From positions 1 to 24,568 of the IMG/VR virus record IMGVR_UViG_3300023184_000498: 24,568 bases of DNA; one strand, written 5' to 3'. The DNA is from a virus. Of the stretch, positions 15,422 to 23,561 are shown in pieces. Position numbers and translations under genes: made by a program. Numbering within the stretch: the stretch's first letter is position 1; every line of letters starts with the position of its first letter. The notes below the pieces were generated by a model. The model made no database searches and was not told the origin of the DNA. It worked only from the letters and a program-made list of their open reading frames with translations.

Positions 15422-17667
15422 TAACTTACTCCAACACCACTAATCCACCATGCATTGGTATCAACCTTTAGTAGTGAAGCAAATCCCCACGATGAAATAT
15501 TTGCATTAGATCTTGGATTGGCGGAAGTTCCTGCTAAATATAAAGTTACACCAGGATGTCTTACCTGAATATTTGCTGAGCCCTGAACCACAATACTTAT
15601 TGCTGTTCCTATAGCAAATGGCACATTTGCTTGTGGAGGTATTGTTATTACTTGAGTAAATGCTGCATTTGCATCCCAACTATGAATGAATTTTCCTGAA
15701 TCTGATAAACGTAATGTATAGTTTCCATTTTGTACGTTTTGTGGGATACCCATAAACCCAGCAGACTTTGAACCTAAACTTCCAGTTTCATTTACATTTG
15801 CTGTTAAATTTCCACTTGCTATTTCTACAGAAGTTGCGACAATTGCACACGCCCGCGTATTTCCAGTAACAAATATATTTCTAGTTTGAACTGTTCCTTC
15901 GAGCGATAAAAGGAGATTATTGACTGTCAGATTATATAATGATATATTTCCATCTGCCAAGGCAGATAATACTCTAGCATTAGTAAAATATAAATTAGCA
16001 GATGTTTCTCTAACATTTGCCGTTGTTAGTGTAGGAGAAACTACACCTAGTATACTCGATGCATTCCCTACAGAACCCGCAGGCCCCGTTGCTCCAGTAG
16101 CACCTGCTCCTGTTGCGCCTGTTGCGCCTAGTGATCCTGTGGCTCCTGTTAGTCCCGTAGCACCCGTTGCACCTACATTTCCAGATAATCCAGTATTTCC
16201 TGTTATCCCTGTAGCACCAACGACATTGCCAACAACTATAACATTTGAATTATTTAAAGTTAATCGTAATATTCCAGATATTATATTTGCGCTAGTTACA
16301 TATAATCCTGTAGCACCGACATTTCCTGTACCACCAATGGGGCCTGTTGCTCCTATACCGGTAGCACCAGTATTACCTGCGGGTCCTGTGGCGCCTTGAA
16401 TACCTGTAGCACCTGTTGCACCTATTCCTGTTGCTCCTGTGGCTCCTGCGGCTCCTGTTGCACCAACAACGTTTCCTATGACTATGGTATTGGAGTTATT
16501 TAAAAATAATCTTAATGTTCCATCGCTTATATTTGCGCTAGTTACATATAATCCTGTTGCACCAACATTGCCGTCTCTGCCAACATACCCATCTGCACCA
16601 GTGGCACCTGTTAATCCTGTGGCACCTATTAAACCTACAAATCCTCGAAGACCTGTTGCTCCAGTTTCGCCTGTTGCACCTGTTGCACCTGCTCCTGTTG
16701 CTCCTGTAGATCCTAAAGGTCCTGTTGCTCCTGTTGCTCCCGTTGAACCGGTAGACCCAAGAAATCCTGTTAATCCTATTGGACCTTGTGGGCCCGTAGC
16801 GCCTTGCAACCCTGTAGCACCAGTTGATCCATTGTCACCTTTAACTCCCGCAGCACCAGCAAATCCTCGCAATCCACTTGCTCCAGTTGCGCCAGCATCT
16901 CCGGTTAAACCTGTGGCTCCTTGTGAACCTGTAGCGCCTTGTGTTCCTGTGGCTCCTGTTGCACCAAAACCTGTAGCACCAGTCAATCCGGTAGCGCCTC
17001 GAATGCCTGTAGCGCCTTGTGTTCCTGTGGCTCCTGTTGCACCAAAACCTGTAGCGCCAGTTAAACCTGTTGCACCAATATCGCCTGTTTCGCCAGTAAA
17101 TCCTATAGGTCCTGCAACTCCTCGAAGACCTGTTGCACCTGTTAACCCAGCAACACCTTGTGATCCTGTGGCACCAACATTACCTGTAGCACCGACGTTA
17201 CCCGTTAAACCTGTTGATCCTTGTGACCCTGTAGCACCTCGAAGACCTGTAGCACCAGTTAATCCAACTCCTGTTGCACCCACATATAAAAATATTGGAT
17301 TAAATGCTGCAGGTGTTTCTGGTTGTATACTTATTGATCCTGGGACTGCACCTGGATTTACTGTTACAATACCGTCCGATACTCTATCTACATTTGAACC
17401 ATTAATGGAATTTATGTAATAGACATATCTTCCCATATCAATATTTGCAGTTACCCCAGAAGTCAATCCATATTGAATTACGCTATTACCTATATCAGTA
17501 ATAGTTGACGTAAATGCAACAATGACATTGCCTGTTGTAGATCTTTGGATTTGTCCGTAAATTACTGAACCAACAAGGGATATTGGATTTGTATTAGCAT
17601 CCAAATGCCGTATGGTATCAGTAAACGTTAATCCCTGGGTTAACGAAATATTTTTGGTTAATGACAT
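15421..17667 (-). CDS. Collagen-like tail fibre protein
   Basis: A 748-residue fibre. Residues 1-128 form a beta-rich N-terminal domain ('[19 protein letters not shown]', 'VIYGQIQRS') likely to attach to the tail. Collagen-like Gly-X-Y blocks, dominated by Gly-Ala-Thr, cover about 129-372, 401-453 and 485-534, separated by two copies of a 30-residue beta module (about 373-402 and 455-484). Six G-X-G interruptions break triplet phase at residues near 208, 234, 326, 415, 438 and 521. The C-terminus has '[18 protein letters not shown]' (about 553-570), a common phage fibre module, and a terminal beta domain ending '[17 protein letters not shown]'. Such proteins trimerise. Role in host binding is inferred. 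Confidence 0.9.
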   Translation of the reverse strand: MSLTKNISLTQGLTFTDTIRHLDANTNPISLVGSVIYGQIQRSTTGNVIVAFTSTITDIGNSVIQYGLTSGVTANIDMGRYVYYINSINGSNVDRVSDGIVTVNPGAVPGSISIQPETPAAFNPIFLYVGATGVGLTGATGLRGATGSQGSTGLTGNVGATGNVGATGSQGVAGLTGATGLRGVAGPIGFTGETGDIGATGLTGATGFGATGATGTQGATGIRGATGLTGATGFGATGATGTQGATGSQGATGLTGDAGATGASGLRGFAGAAGVKGDNGSTGATGLQGATGPQGPIGLTGFLGSTGSTGATGATGPLGSTGATGAGATGATGETGATGLRGFVGLIGATGLTGATGADGYVGRDGNVGATGLYVTSANISDGTLRLFLNNSNTIVIGNVVGATGAAGATGATGIGATGATGIQGATGPAGNTGATGIGATGPIGGTGNVGATGLYVTSANIISGILRLTLNNSNVIVVGNVVGATGITGNTGLSGNVGATGATGLTGATGSLGATGATGAGATGATGPAGSVGNASSILGVVSPTLTTANVRETSANLYFTNARVLSALADGNISLYNLTVNNLLLSLEGTVQTRNIFVTGNTRACAIVATSVEIASGNLTANVNETGSLGSKSAGFMGIPQNVQNGNYTLRLSDSGKFIHSWDANAAFTQVITIPPQANVPFAIGTAISIVVQGSANIQVRHPGVTLYLAGTSANPRSNANISSWGFASLLKVDTNAWWISGVGVS
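16281..16557 (-). repeat. 31-base perfect direct repeat flanking one collagen block
   Basis: Identical 31-base copies at 16281-16311 and 16527-16557, 246 bases apart. They encode the same stretch (GLYVTSANI) of the two non-collagen modules in the fibre. Recombination between them would remove or add one collagen block plus one module, keeping the reading frame (246 is a multiple of three). Confidence 0.85.
16928..17055 (-). repeat. 50-base perfect direct repeat in the collagen-like region
   Basis: Identical 50-base copies at 16928-16977 and 17006-17055, offset by 78 bases (26 codons). Each carries the collagen interruption G-F-G, so the 26-residue step also restores triplet phase around it. 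Identity at DNA level points to recent duplication. Confidence 0.85.
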
Positions 17668-17669
17668 TT

Positions 17670-17867
17670 TTAGATGTATCCGTTATTTCTTAATTCTGTT
17701 TCTATTAAGTTAACTAAATTATCATCAAAAGAACTATGTTGACCTGCTAAAGTTATAATGAATTTATTTTTCATTCTTTTCACAGAATTCTTTTCTTCAT
17801 ATTCTTCTGCTGTGACAACAGTATTGTCCTCAACATGGTTAACTGCTAAACTTATAATATTAATCAT
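17670..17867 (-). CDS. Small hypothetical protein in fibre cassette
   Basis: A 65-residue protein of no family I recognise. It has no transmembrane segment or signal peptide; the first half is mixed with an acidic patch (AEEYEEKNS), the second has '[24 protein letters not shown]', consistent with a beta strand followed by an amphipathic helix. Its ATG overlaps the stop of the gene before it (ATGA), and it ends 3 bases before the collagen-like gene. Position between fibre genes and coupling to both suggest a virion component or a fibre assembly factor; this is inference only. Confidence 0.65.
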   Translation of the reverse strand: MINIISLAVNHVEDNTVVTAEEYEEKNSVKRMKNKFIITLAGQHSSFDDNLVNLIETELRNNGYI

Positions 17868-18346
17868 TTAAATCTCCCGTAATATACTCTATATGCAATG
17901 TTAATAATATCATCACCTGAGATATTAGTATAACCTTGTCTATCAAAATTATGTTTTATAACTAATTTTAGAATTCCTGGTTCAACAACTGTGGTTAAAA
18001 TAGAAGACCCTAAAAATAGTCCTGTACTAGGTTGTATTATTTGCCTAAATACTGTTGATCCTGCCCCTGCTATAACATAGCTTCCTGTGTCTGCGACGCC
18101 ACCGTTTATCTTATAAAATGGCATAACAAAATAGTCATTAGTATTTATTAAGGCATTATTAACAAGAACGTATTCTTCAGTTCTGTTTATATACCCAGCA
18201 GTAGGATTCAATCCTAATACTTGAGGTACTCCTATATATCCAGGAACATTATACAAAATATGCGGCATTTTTCGATCAAGCGAAAACTTGGTATTACCTT
18301 GCCCATCGGTAATTGTAAAATTTGAACTATTTAAAGATAAACCCAT
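17864..18346 (-). CDS. Unrecognised structural protein in fibre cassette
   Basis: A 160-residue, beta-rich protein with no assigned family. The start 'SSNFTITDGQGNTKFSLDRKMP' reads as paired strands typical of phage tail proteins. Many Tyr, Asn and Gly residues and no membrane segment or signal peptide fit a soluble virion protein. Its ATG overlaps the stop of the 378-residue gene by one base (TAATG), and its TGA overlaps the next ATG, so it is tightly coupled to both neighbours. It probably belongs to the tail-tip or fibre apparatus, by context only. Confidence 0.7.
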   Translation of the reverse strand: MGLSLNSSNFTITDGQGNTKFSLDRKMPHILYNVPGYIGVPQVLGLNPTAGYINRTEEYVLVNNALINTNDYFVMPFYKINGGVADTGSYVIAGAGSTVFRQIIQPSTGLFLGSSILTTVVEPGILKLVIKHNFDRQGYTNISGDDIINIAYRVYYGRFK

Positions 18347-19482
18347 TATTGAAATCCAAGATAAACTAAATTACCGGTCATTTCTGCACTTCCGTTTAAG
18401 AAAAAGGAAGACGTATTATATTTGTATGTTAACACTGATCCGCGGCCAGCAATGGTTTCTCCTTGTGGCCAAACTATTAAATTCTTTGCAAGAGCAATAG
18501 ACCCTGTACGTTCGTCATATAGGCCTCCTGTTAAAGGATCACTAGTACTACTATCATCTATGTTTCTACCTTGAGAATATCCAAATAAAATGTAATGTTC
18601 TGTTGCACCATAAGTATCATAACCATATTGTTGTCTTATATCAGAATACTTATTTAAATAAGCAATAGGATTAAATGTTATTACTCTAGGGTCGGTTACA
18701 TAATTTAATTGTCCTTTTGCATAATCTGTACCAAAAGACTCTATTAAATCTGAATAGCTTGCTATATATCTTAATGCGTCTGCTGCAGAAATATAAAATA
18801 AATTTACTGGAAGAGAACCACTTGTACCTTTTGGTAATCCCGGTATACTTTGAATATAATCATTAGGATCCTCAGTAGTGGATGTACTTCGTATTTCTTC
18901 TCCCCCAGATAAATTTCTTAGAAATAAATTTAATTCTGTTGGGATATACTCATATTTGTCGCCCACTTGAATTGCAGTATAAAGTAAATTTTTACTTATT
19001 TCAATACCATACCCTAAGTCTTCATCTTTTGCAACATACCCATATTTTGTTCCAATTCTTTCCCAGTTATATTTTGTATATTTTATTTGCTTAGATATAA
19101 ATCCTGTAAAAGAAATATCACCTATATAGAATTCAAAATATCCCGTTTTAATTGGAGGTTTATCTATTAATAAAATAGCAATAAAAGATGTTGTATCTAG
19201 GTTACCGTCTACTGAATAATTTTCAATAAAAGGTCCTGCTGTAGGAACATCTGGTCCTAGTGACTCTCTTCTACTAAGTGCACTATAATCTGAGATTGTT
19301 ATTCCTGCACTTGTCTCTTGATATAACTGCAATGATGAATCTTGTAATGTACTAGTAAATGCATAACTTAATGTTGCAGAATATTGTGTTGGATTTTTGT
19401 ATATGTATCCTCTCGCAGTACTAAAAACATTACCTAGAGTAACTGCTTCGGGCGATACATTTAAAAGATATACGTTTGCCAT
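18346..19482 (-). CDS. Structural protein with SYSDL-type surface repeats
   Basis: A 378-residue protein. The N-terminal half (1-200) is beta-rich and unrecognised. Residues about 234-306 hold two copies of a helical repeat known from bacterial secreted and surface proteins: 'ALRYIASYSDLIESFG' (about 236-251) and 'YLNKYSDIRQQYGYDTYGA' followed by 'EHYILFGYSQGR' (about 275-306). The C-terminal 70 residues are beta-rich and end in 'MTGNLVYLGFQ'. In bacterial proteins this repeat often sits with adhesin or RTX domains; its role is not settled. Here it suggests a host- or envelope-binding virion protein. It overlaps the next gene by one base. The N-terminus shares a 'NPTQY' segment with the protein encoded at 19484-20020. 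Confidence 0.75.
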   Translation of the reverse strand: MANVYLLNVSPEAVTLGNVFSTARGYIYKNPTQYSATLSYAFTSTLQDSSLQLYQETSAGITISDYSALSRRESLGPDVPTAGPFIENYSVDGNLDTTSFIAILLIDKPPIKTGYFEFYIGDISFTGFISKQIKYTKYNWERIGTKYGYVAKDEDLGYGIEISKNLLYTAIQVGDKYEYIPTELNLFLRNLSGGEEIRSTSTTEDPNDYIQSIPGLPKGTSGSLPVNLFYISAADALRYIASYSDLIESFGTDYAKGQLNYVTDPRVITFNPIAYLNKYSDIRQQYGYDTYGATEHYILFGYSQGRNIDDSSTSDPLTGGLYDERTGSIALAKNLIVWPQGETIAGRGSVLTYKYNTSSFFLNGSAEMTGNLVYLGFQ

Positions 19483-19483
19483 T

Positions 19484-20020
19484 TTATGCTATAAATGCTG
19501 GTACGTTGGCTTGATTACTAAATGCTAATAGAGTATATCGTCTTGTTATAGATGGCAATGAACTTTGATATGCTAAATATCGTTCTCTAATGTAAAAATT
19601 TTGAGTATCCATTAATAATGATGCAATTCTATATGACGTACTATTTACTGATTGTATATATGTTGTAGATGAAATTATTTCTCGAGTATCATAATCTATT
19701 AATATTGCTGCAGGTATATAACCAAACCCATGTATAGCAACTGTATATGTTACTGTATTTTGATTTGGAGTTTCCAACCCATCAGGAAATCCTTCACTAT
19801 ATACTATAGGATTTATACTAACCGATGGAAAGCTTTGTACAAAATCTGTTTGCCAAAGAATATTTAAATAATCAAATCTAGTATCAAAATAAACACGATC
19901 CAAATATTGTGTTGGATTTGTCAATGGCAAATTACTGCCTGTTTGCCCCGTAGGATTATTAAAGATAGATACTACCTTTTTTCCTCCAGTAGTCCCTGCC
20001 CAAAAAACATTAGTTGTCAT
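19484..20020 (-). CDS. Unrecognised virion-cluster protein
   Basis: A 178-residue protein with no family I can name. It is rich in Tyr, Asn, Ser and Thr and beta-forming residues ('TVTYTVAIHGFGYIPAAILID', 'SVNSTSYRIASLLMD'), which fits a tail or baseplate beta protein. Its ATG overlaps the stop of the 536-residue fibre gene by 4 bases (ATGA), and it ends directly before the 378-residue gene. A 17-base stretch (19903-19919) encoding NPTQY is repeated exactly in that following gene (19380-19396), which may mark a shared N-terminal element. Function unknown. Confidence 0.7.
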   Translation of the reverse strand: MTTNVFWAGTTGGKKVVSIFNNPTGQTGSNLPLTNPTQYLDRVYFDTRFDYLNILWQTDFVQSFPSVSINPIVYSEGFPDGLETPNQNTVTYTVAIHGFGYIPAAILIDYDTREIISSTTYIQSVNSTSYRIASLLMDTQNFYIRERYLAYQSSLPSITRRYTLLAFSNQANVPAFIA

Positions 20021-21627
20021 AGTTCAATTCTAATATACTTGCTGTTCAAATCTATTATCATTCTGCCGTCAGTGGATCTAAGTATACCCGCTGTTATAGT
20101 GCCAGCATTTTGAGATATTTCTGATAATGTGTTTGCACTAACGGATACGCCTGTAAATATATTGGGTGCAAGTTGTGATCTACCAATAGTTCCTGTAGTA
20201 ATTTTAGAACCACTTATAGAATTACTTGCAATTTCTCTATCAGTTATAGAACCAGATTGTATTTTGCCAGAAGTAACAGCGTTTGCTGCTAGTTTAAATG
20301 AACTAACAGAACTGTTTGCAATTTCTCTAGATGTTATAGTTTCAGGAATTATATTCAATCCCAAAATAACATTAGATGCAATCTTTCCAGATATAACAGA
20401 ATTTGAAGCAAGCTCCACATTACTAACTTGTCCTGCGTTTAAAGCAATGCCAGTAATTGCACCACCTACGCCACCCGGTGTAAAGAATGCCCAAGATGAC
20501 TTATCTTCTTTTAATATGTAAGTTGTACCGCTTAGTATAATTAAATCACCTGGATTATATACTGACACATCTGAAGGTAAAGATGTTACTGTTTTTATTC
20601 TTGCAGTACCTACGTTTGCGGTATATTGTTGTATTGTATTCCATACGCCACTATTATAGATATACAATCCTGCATTTGTTCCTGTTTTTCTATATAATTC
20701 GTATGCATTTGCTGTTGCAGGTAGAGTTCCACTGGATGGTGGTTGTCCGCTTCCTGAACCACCTACGTAGTCACTTAATAATTTCCAAGAACCACTAGTA
20801 AAGATATAAGCAAAATTGCCAACAACAATCGTTCTTCCAGAATAATTAGAAGGATCATTTGTCAAAGGAACAGTTAATAATACTTCTAATCCAGATGGTG
20901 CACTAGATGTAACTACACTTGAAAGGGTTCTCCATTGTCCCGACACAAACAAGTAAGGTTTGGTGTTTGATGTTTCATAAAACACTGTACCTTCTGGTGC
21001 GGTTTGTGGTTTTACTAATCCCACTTGGAATGCAGTATCACTTCTAAATCTAACCCAGCGAGAATCTGAACCTGCCGCTCTTGCAATAGATGCATCTGCG
21101 GGCAATCCTATGCCATTACCTACTGGATAGCTAGAATATATCCAAACGTCTCCTACATAAAATACAATTCTTCCAGACTGATTGCCAACCGCGGGCAAGG
21201 AAGATACTACAGGAATTCCGTTTATTGTTACGTTTGCGCTTCCGCCGCCTGTCGATACACTAATATTTGCCGCACTAATGCCGCCAGTAAAATTTGTTAG
21301 TAAAGCAGTGACATATTCTTGAGTGGCCAATGGTTTAGTAAACCATTTAATTGTTCCATCTTCATTTAATGTTAATCCTTCAGCTCCATTTAAAGCAAAA
21401 CCAATTTGACCCTGAGCAGGATGATACATACCCGTATCTCTATCACCGTCAAAAGTAAATGCTGGAGCCAACTTAGAATCGTTAGAATACCCTAAATGTT
21501 GTCCTCCAGAGTAAAGACCATTGATGTTATTATTTACTTTAATAAAGGCATCGCGAAGTAGATCTCCTTCTCCAGAATTGGCGACAGATCCTACATTTAC
21601 GTTTGATAGATTTTTTGATGCTGGCAT
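20017..21627 (-). CDS. Modular tail fibre / host-recognition protein with J-like C-terminus
   Basis: A 536-residue multi-domain virion protein. The N-terminal 'GDLLRDAFIKVNNNINGLY' (about 20-39) is a common marine phage fibre start; 'FDGDRDTGMYHP' with 'GAEGLTLNEDGTI' (about 59-93) is another frequent fibre module. Residues 150-380 hold five copies of a short hairpin unit of the form 'G..YvfvsGqWr.L' (near 151, 213, 264, 309, 359). Residues about 395-490 are repeats of 'ns(I/V)(t/s)...(K/R)(I/E)A', a trimeric rod type. The C-terminus 'AGILRSTDGRMIIDLNSKYI' resembles the end of lambda J-type host specificity proteins. Likely a receptor-binding or baseplate fibre; the RBS is weak (AAAGTT) and the gene follows the 68-residue gene by 4 bases. 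Confidence 0.8.
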   Translation of the reverse strand: MPASKNLSNVNVGSVANSGEGDLLRDAFIKVNNNINGLYSGGQHLGYSNDSKLAPAFTFDGDRDTGMYHPAQGQIGFALNGAEGLTLNEDGTIKWFTKPLATQEYVTALLTNFTGGISAANISVSTGGGSANVTINGIPVVSSLPAVGNQSGRIVFYVGDVWIYSSYPVGNGIGLPADASIARAAGSDSRWVRFRSDTAFQVGLVKPQTAPEGTVFYETSNTKPYLFVSGQWRTLSSVVTSSAPSGLEVLLTVPLTNDPSNYSGRTIVVGNFAYIFTSGSWKLLSDYVGGSGSGQPPSSGTLPATANAYELYRKTGTNAGLYIYNSGVWNTIQQYTANVGTARIKTVTSLPSDVSVYNPGDLIILSGTTYILKEDKSSWAFFTPGGVGGAITGIALNAGQVSNVELASNSVISGKIASNVILGLNIIPETITSREIANSSVSSFKLAANAVTSGKIQSGSITDREIASNSISGSKITTGTIGRSQLAPNIFTGVSVSANTLSEISQNAGTITAGILRSTDGRMIIDLNSKYIRIEL

Positions 21628-21631
21628 AACT

Positions 21632-21838
21632 TTAACTTAACTTTAAATGTGATTTGATTGTTTCAAGTTCCGATTTCAACATATTTATTTCCTCTTGCAT
21701 TGACTGAATTTGTGATGATATTTTTTTCTTTTGTTTATATTCAATTAATGCATGTCTATCAGTGTTTACAATAGCATGGCTATAAGGATCTTTAGAAAAT
21801 CCAGATTCGCCTTCTATAGGTACATAAGTTTGATTCAT
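21632..21838 (-). CDS. Small coiled-coil virion protein
   Basis: A 68-residue protein. The first part (about 14-35, 'FSKDPYSHAIVNTDRHALIEYK') matches a pattern I know from small proteins in structural clusters of T4-like phages ('kDp.s.Aivn.D...l..yk'). Residues about 39-64 are a parallel coiled-coil candidate with hydrophobic heptads (I, I, M, I, L, L, I). It starts one base after the stop of the 573-residue gene and ends 4 bases before the modular fibre gene. It is probably a small tail- or head-associated structural protein; the precise role is not known to me. Confidence 0.75.
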   Translation of the reverse strand: MNQTYVPIEGESGFSKDPYSHAIVNTDRHALIEYKQKKKISSQIQSMQEEINMLKSELETIKSHLKLS

Positions 21839-21839
21839 T

Positions 21840-23561
21840 TTATAATAAAGATGTTGCTACTAAATTTTTTATTTTCGGCAATATTGAAGGGTCGTTTGCA
21901 TAGAATACTATTTTGACTTGATATTGAGAAAAGTCTTTAAATGTTCCAGTAACGGATGCATTGGTTGCAACATTTGCAGTATTTTGATATGTCAGTCCTG
22001 GCTCTAATACTCTATATGTTTCTGTAGTAAATAATCGTTCATTTACGCCAGCAAAAGATTTTATTGCAGGTGCAACCAACGGTATTCTTGTCCATGGTCT
22101 ACCTTTAATTCCTGTAGAAAAACCAGAGTCGTTTCTACTCAATACTCTTGCAAAAACTTCTATATCAGTACCAATTTTTCTATTAACGTCTACCTTAACT
22201 TCTAACCCCGTAGAATCAAAGTCTTGATCTAAACTTACAACTTTACTTATATATCTTGATCTTGCAGTTCCATGATTTGGTTTTAATTCTGTATCTGATA
22301 CATCTGCAGAATAAGGCAATATTCTAGTATTAAATATTTGCCCTTTTAAAAGTTGCTTATCTAACATAGGAGAGACGTCTGCATTTTTAGTAGTCATAGT
22401 AATTTGGACTTTAATATCGCCGATTTCTCTTGCCCGTTGTCTTCCTATAACTTTTGCTAGATCTCCTGCAGCAACTTCTTTAAATTCCGATGCAAGTCCA
22501 GTACCCGCTTGCGTTGTCTGTACTTTATATGTGACACCTGCAGTATCACCAAAATTAACTTCAGTACTTAATAAACGCAATCTATTAAATTCTAAATTAT
22601 TGAGAGCTTTCGTTTGTACTGTAAATGTAGAAGATCCTGTTTCAAATTTTGCTTTTCTTAAAACAAAGGTTAAATCTTCTGTATTATCTCCAACCCATTC
22701 GCCTGTGTTCTGTGGTTTAAATAGAGTGCCTGCAAAAGGTTGTTTAACGGTTTTACCATCTCCTGCCTTTGCTGATAATAGTTGATACTTATCGGATTTT
22801 GTTGTTACGCAAAATGCATATTCTCCAGGCGTCAAATATATGGGATGGTCAAATATAAAGGCAGTAGCTAGTGTTGTTCCTGCTGTAGGATCTGCTGCAT
22901 TTATACTTGCGGGTTGTTTTAACACAAAGGATCCATTAAAATATTCTGTAGTCGAAGGTTTACCATTACTCATTGGTCTTAATTCAACTGCTAGTGGAAG
23001 AGCATCATCTTTAGTATATATGTATAGGTTAACTCCTGTCATAAAAAGACCAAGAGGATATCTAGTTTGATCTACAACAAAAGTTTGTGCTAAAGGATCT
23101 AATCTTGCTTGTGTAGTATTTACATCTCCAGATGATCCTTCAGGATTTGTTCTAAATTTTTCAGTTCTTCTTAAAGAAATTGTTCCACCTTGTTCAGTAT
23201 CCACAAGGTCTAATCCATGATTCATTAAAATGGATTCTGAAATATACTTACAATTTTCTATGCCATTTGGACTATCACCAAACGTAAGACGTATTTCACC
23301 TGTTAAAAATTTATATTGTCCTTCTGTACTTGGTATGTATAACCAACCCGAAGCATTTCCTTGTTGATCTGTTATTACAGCGTCCCCTAATACTGCACCG
23401 ACATTTCCTGGTCCAGTAAAGGGGGAAATATTAACACCGTTTACATATGTGTATATCGCAATATTTGGTGGCATTTGAGATACACCAAATGCAAGTAATT
23501 CCGATCCCGCAAAAACGGGTATATCGGATAATCGTGTCGATTCTTGTACTTGTTCTTCCAT
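21840..23561 (-). CDS. Cyanophage-type virion structural protein (DPLAQTF family), baseplate/fibre-associated
   Basis: A 573-residue protein of a family found in cyanobacterial and other marine T4-like phages, where members are often over 1000 residues. The N-terminal part (about 30-115) has the 'VNGVNISPF...DQQGNASGWLYIP...FLTGEIRLTFGD' pattern of DUF4815-like domains. At about 155-161 stands the family motif DPLAQTF, followed by 'YPLGLFMTGVNLYIYTKDD' and 'PIYLTPGEYAFCVTT', a jelly-roll-like region. The rest is beta-rich. It is usually labelled a tail fibre or baseplate protein; its position before the fibre cassette fits a baseplate linker. The ATG directly follows the preceding TAA, with AGGAAT as RBS. 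Confidence 0.8.
   Translation of the reverse strand: MEEQVQESTRLSDIPVFAGSELLAFGVSQMPPNIAIYTYVNGVNISPFTGPGNVGAVLGDAVITDQQGNASGWLYIPSTEGQYKFLTGEIRLTFGDSPNGIENCKYISESILMNHGLDLVDTEQGGTISLRRTEKFRTNPEGSSGDVNTTQARLDPLAQTFVVDQTRYPLGLFMTGVNLYIYTKDDALPLAVELRPMSNGKPSTTEYFNGSFVLKQPASINAADPTAGTTLATAFIFDHPIYLTPGEYAFCVTTKSDKYQLLSAKAGDGKTVKQPFAGTLFKPQNTGEWVGDNTEDLTFVLRKAKFETGSSTFTVQTKALNNLEFNRLRLLSTEVNFGDTAGVTYKVQTTQAGTGLASEFKEVAAGDLAKVIGRQRAREIGDIKVQITMTTKNADVSPMLDKQLLKGQIFNTRILPYSADVSDTELKPNHGTARSRYISKVVSLDQDFDSTGLEVKVDVNRKIGTDIEVFARVLSRNDSGFSTGIKGRPWTRIPLVAPAIKSFAGVNERLFTTETYRVLEPGLTYQNTANVATNASVTGTFKDFSQYQVKIVFYANDPSILPKIKNLVATSLL

Noticed and set aside
15920-17419. Long plus-strand open frames rich in Pro-Val-Ala-Pro
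   Set aside because: They are the antisense reading of the GGT-GCA-ACA type collagen repeats (Gly-Ala-Thr reads as Pro-Val-Ala in reverse). The repeat composition keeps stops away; no RBS or independent conservation is visible.
18649-18662. 14-base perfect palindrome (CTTATTTAAATAAG)
   Set aside because: It is made only of A/T-rich codons inside a coding region, with no neighbouring operator-like copy or promoter; chance is a sufficient explanation in AT-rich DNA.
20129-20521. Plus-strand open frame of 130 codons in the fibre gene
   Set aside because: Antisense to the repeated K-I-A rod region; its Leu/Ile/Pro-rich product is an artefact of repeated codons.
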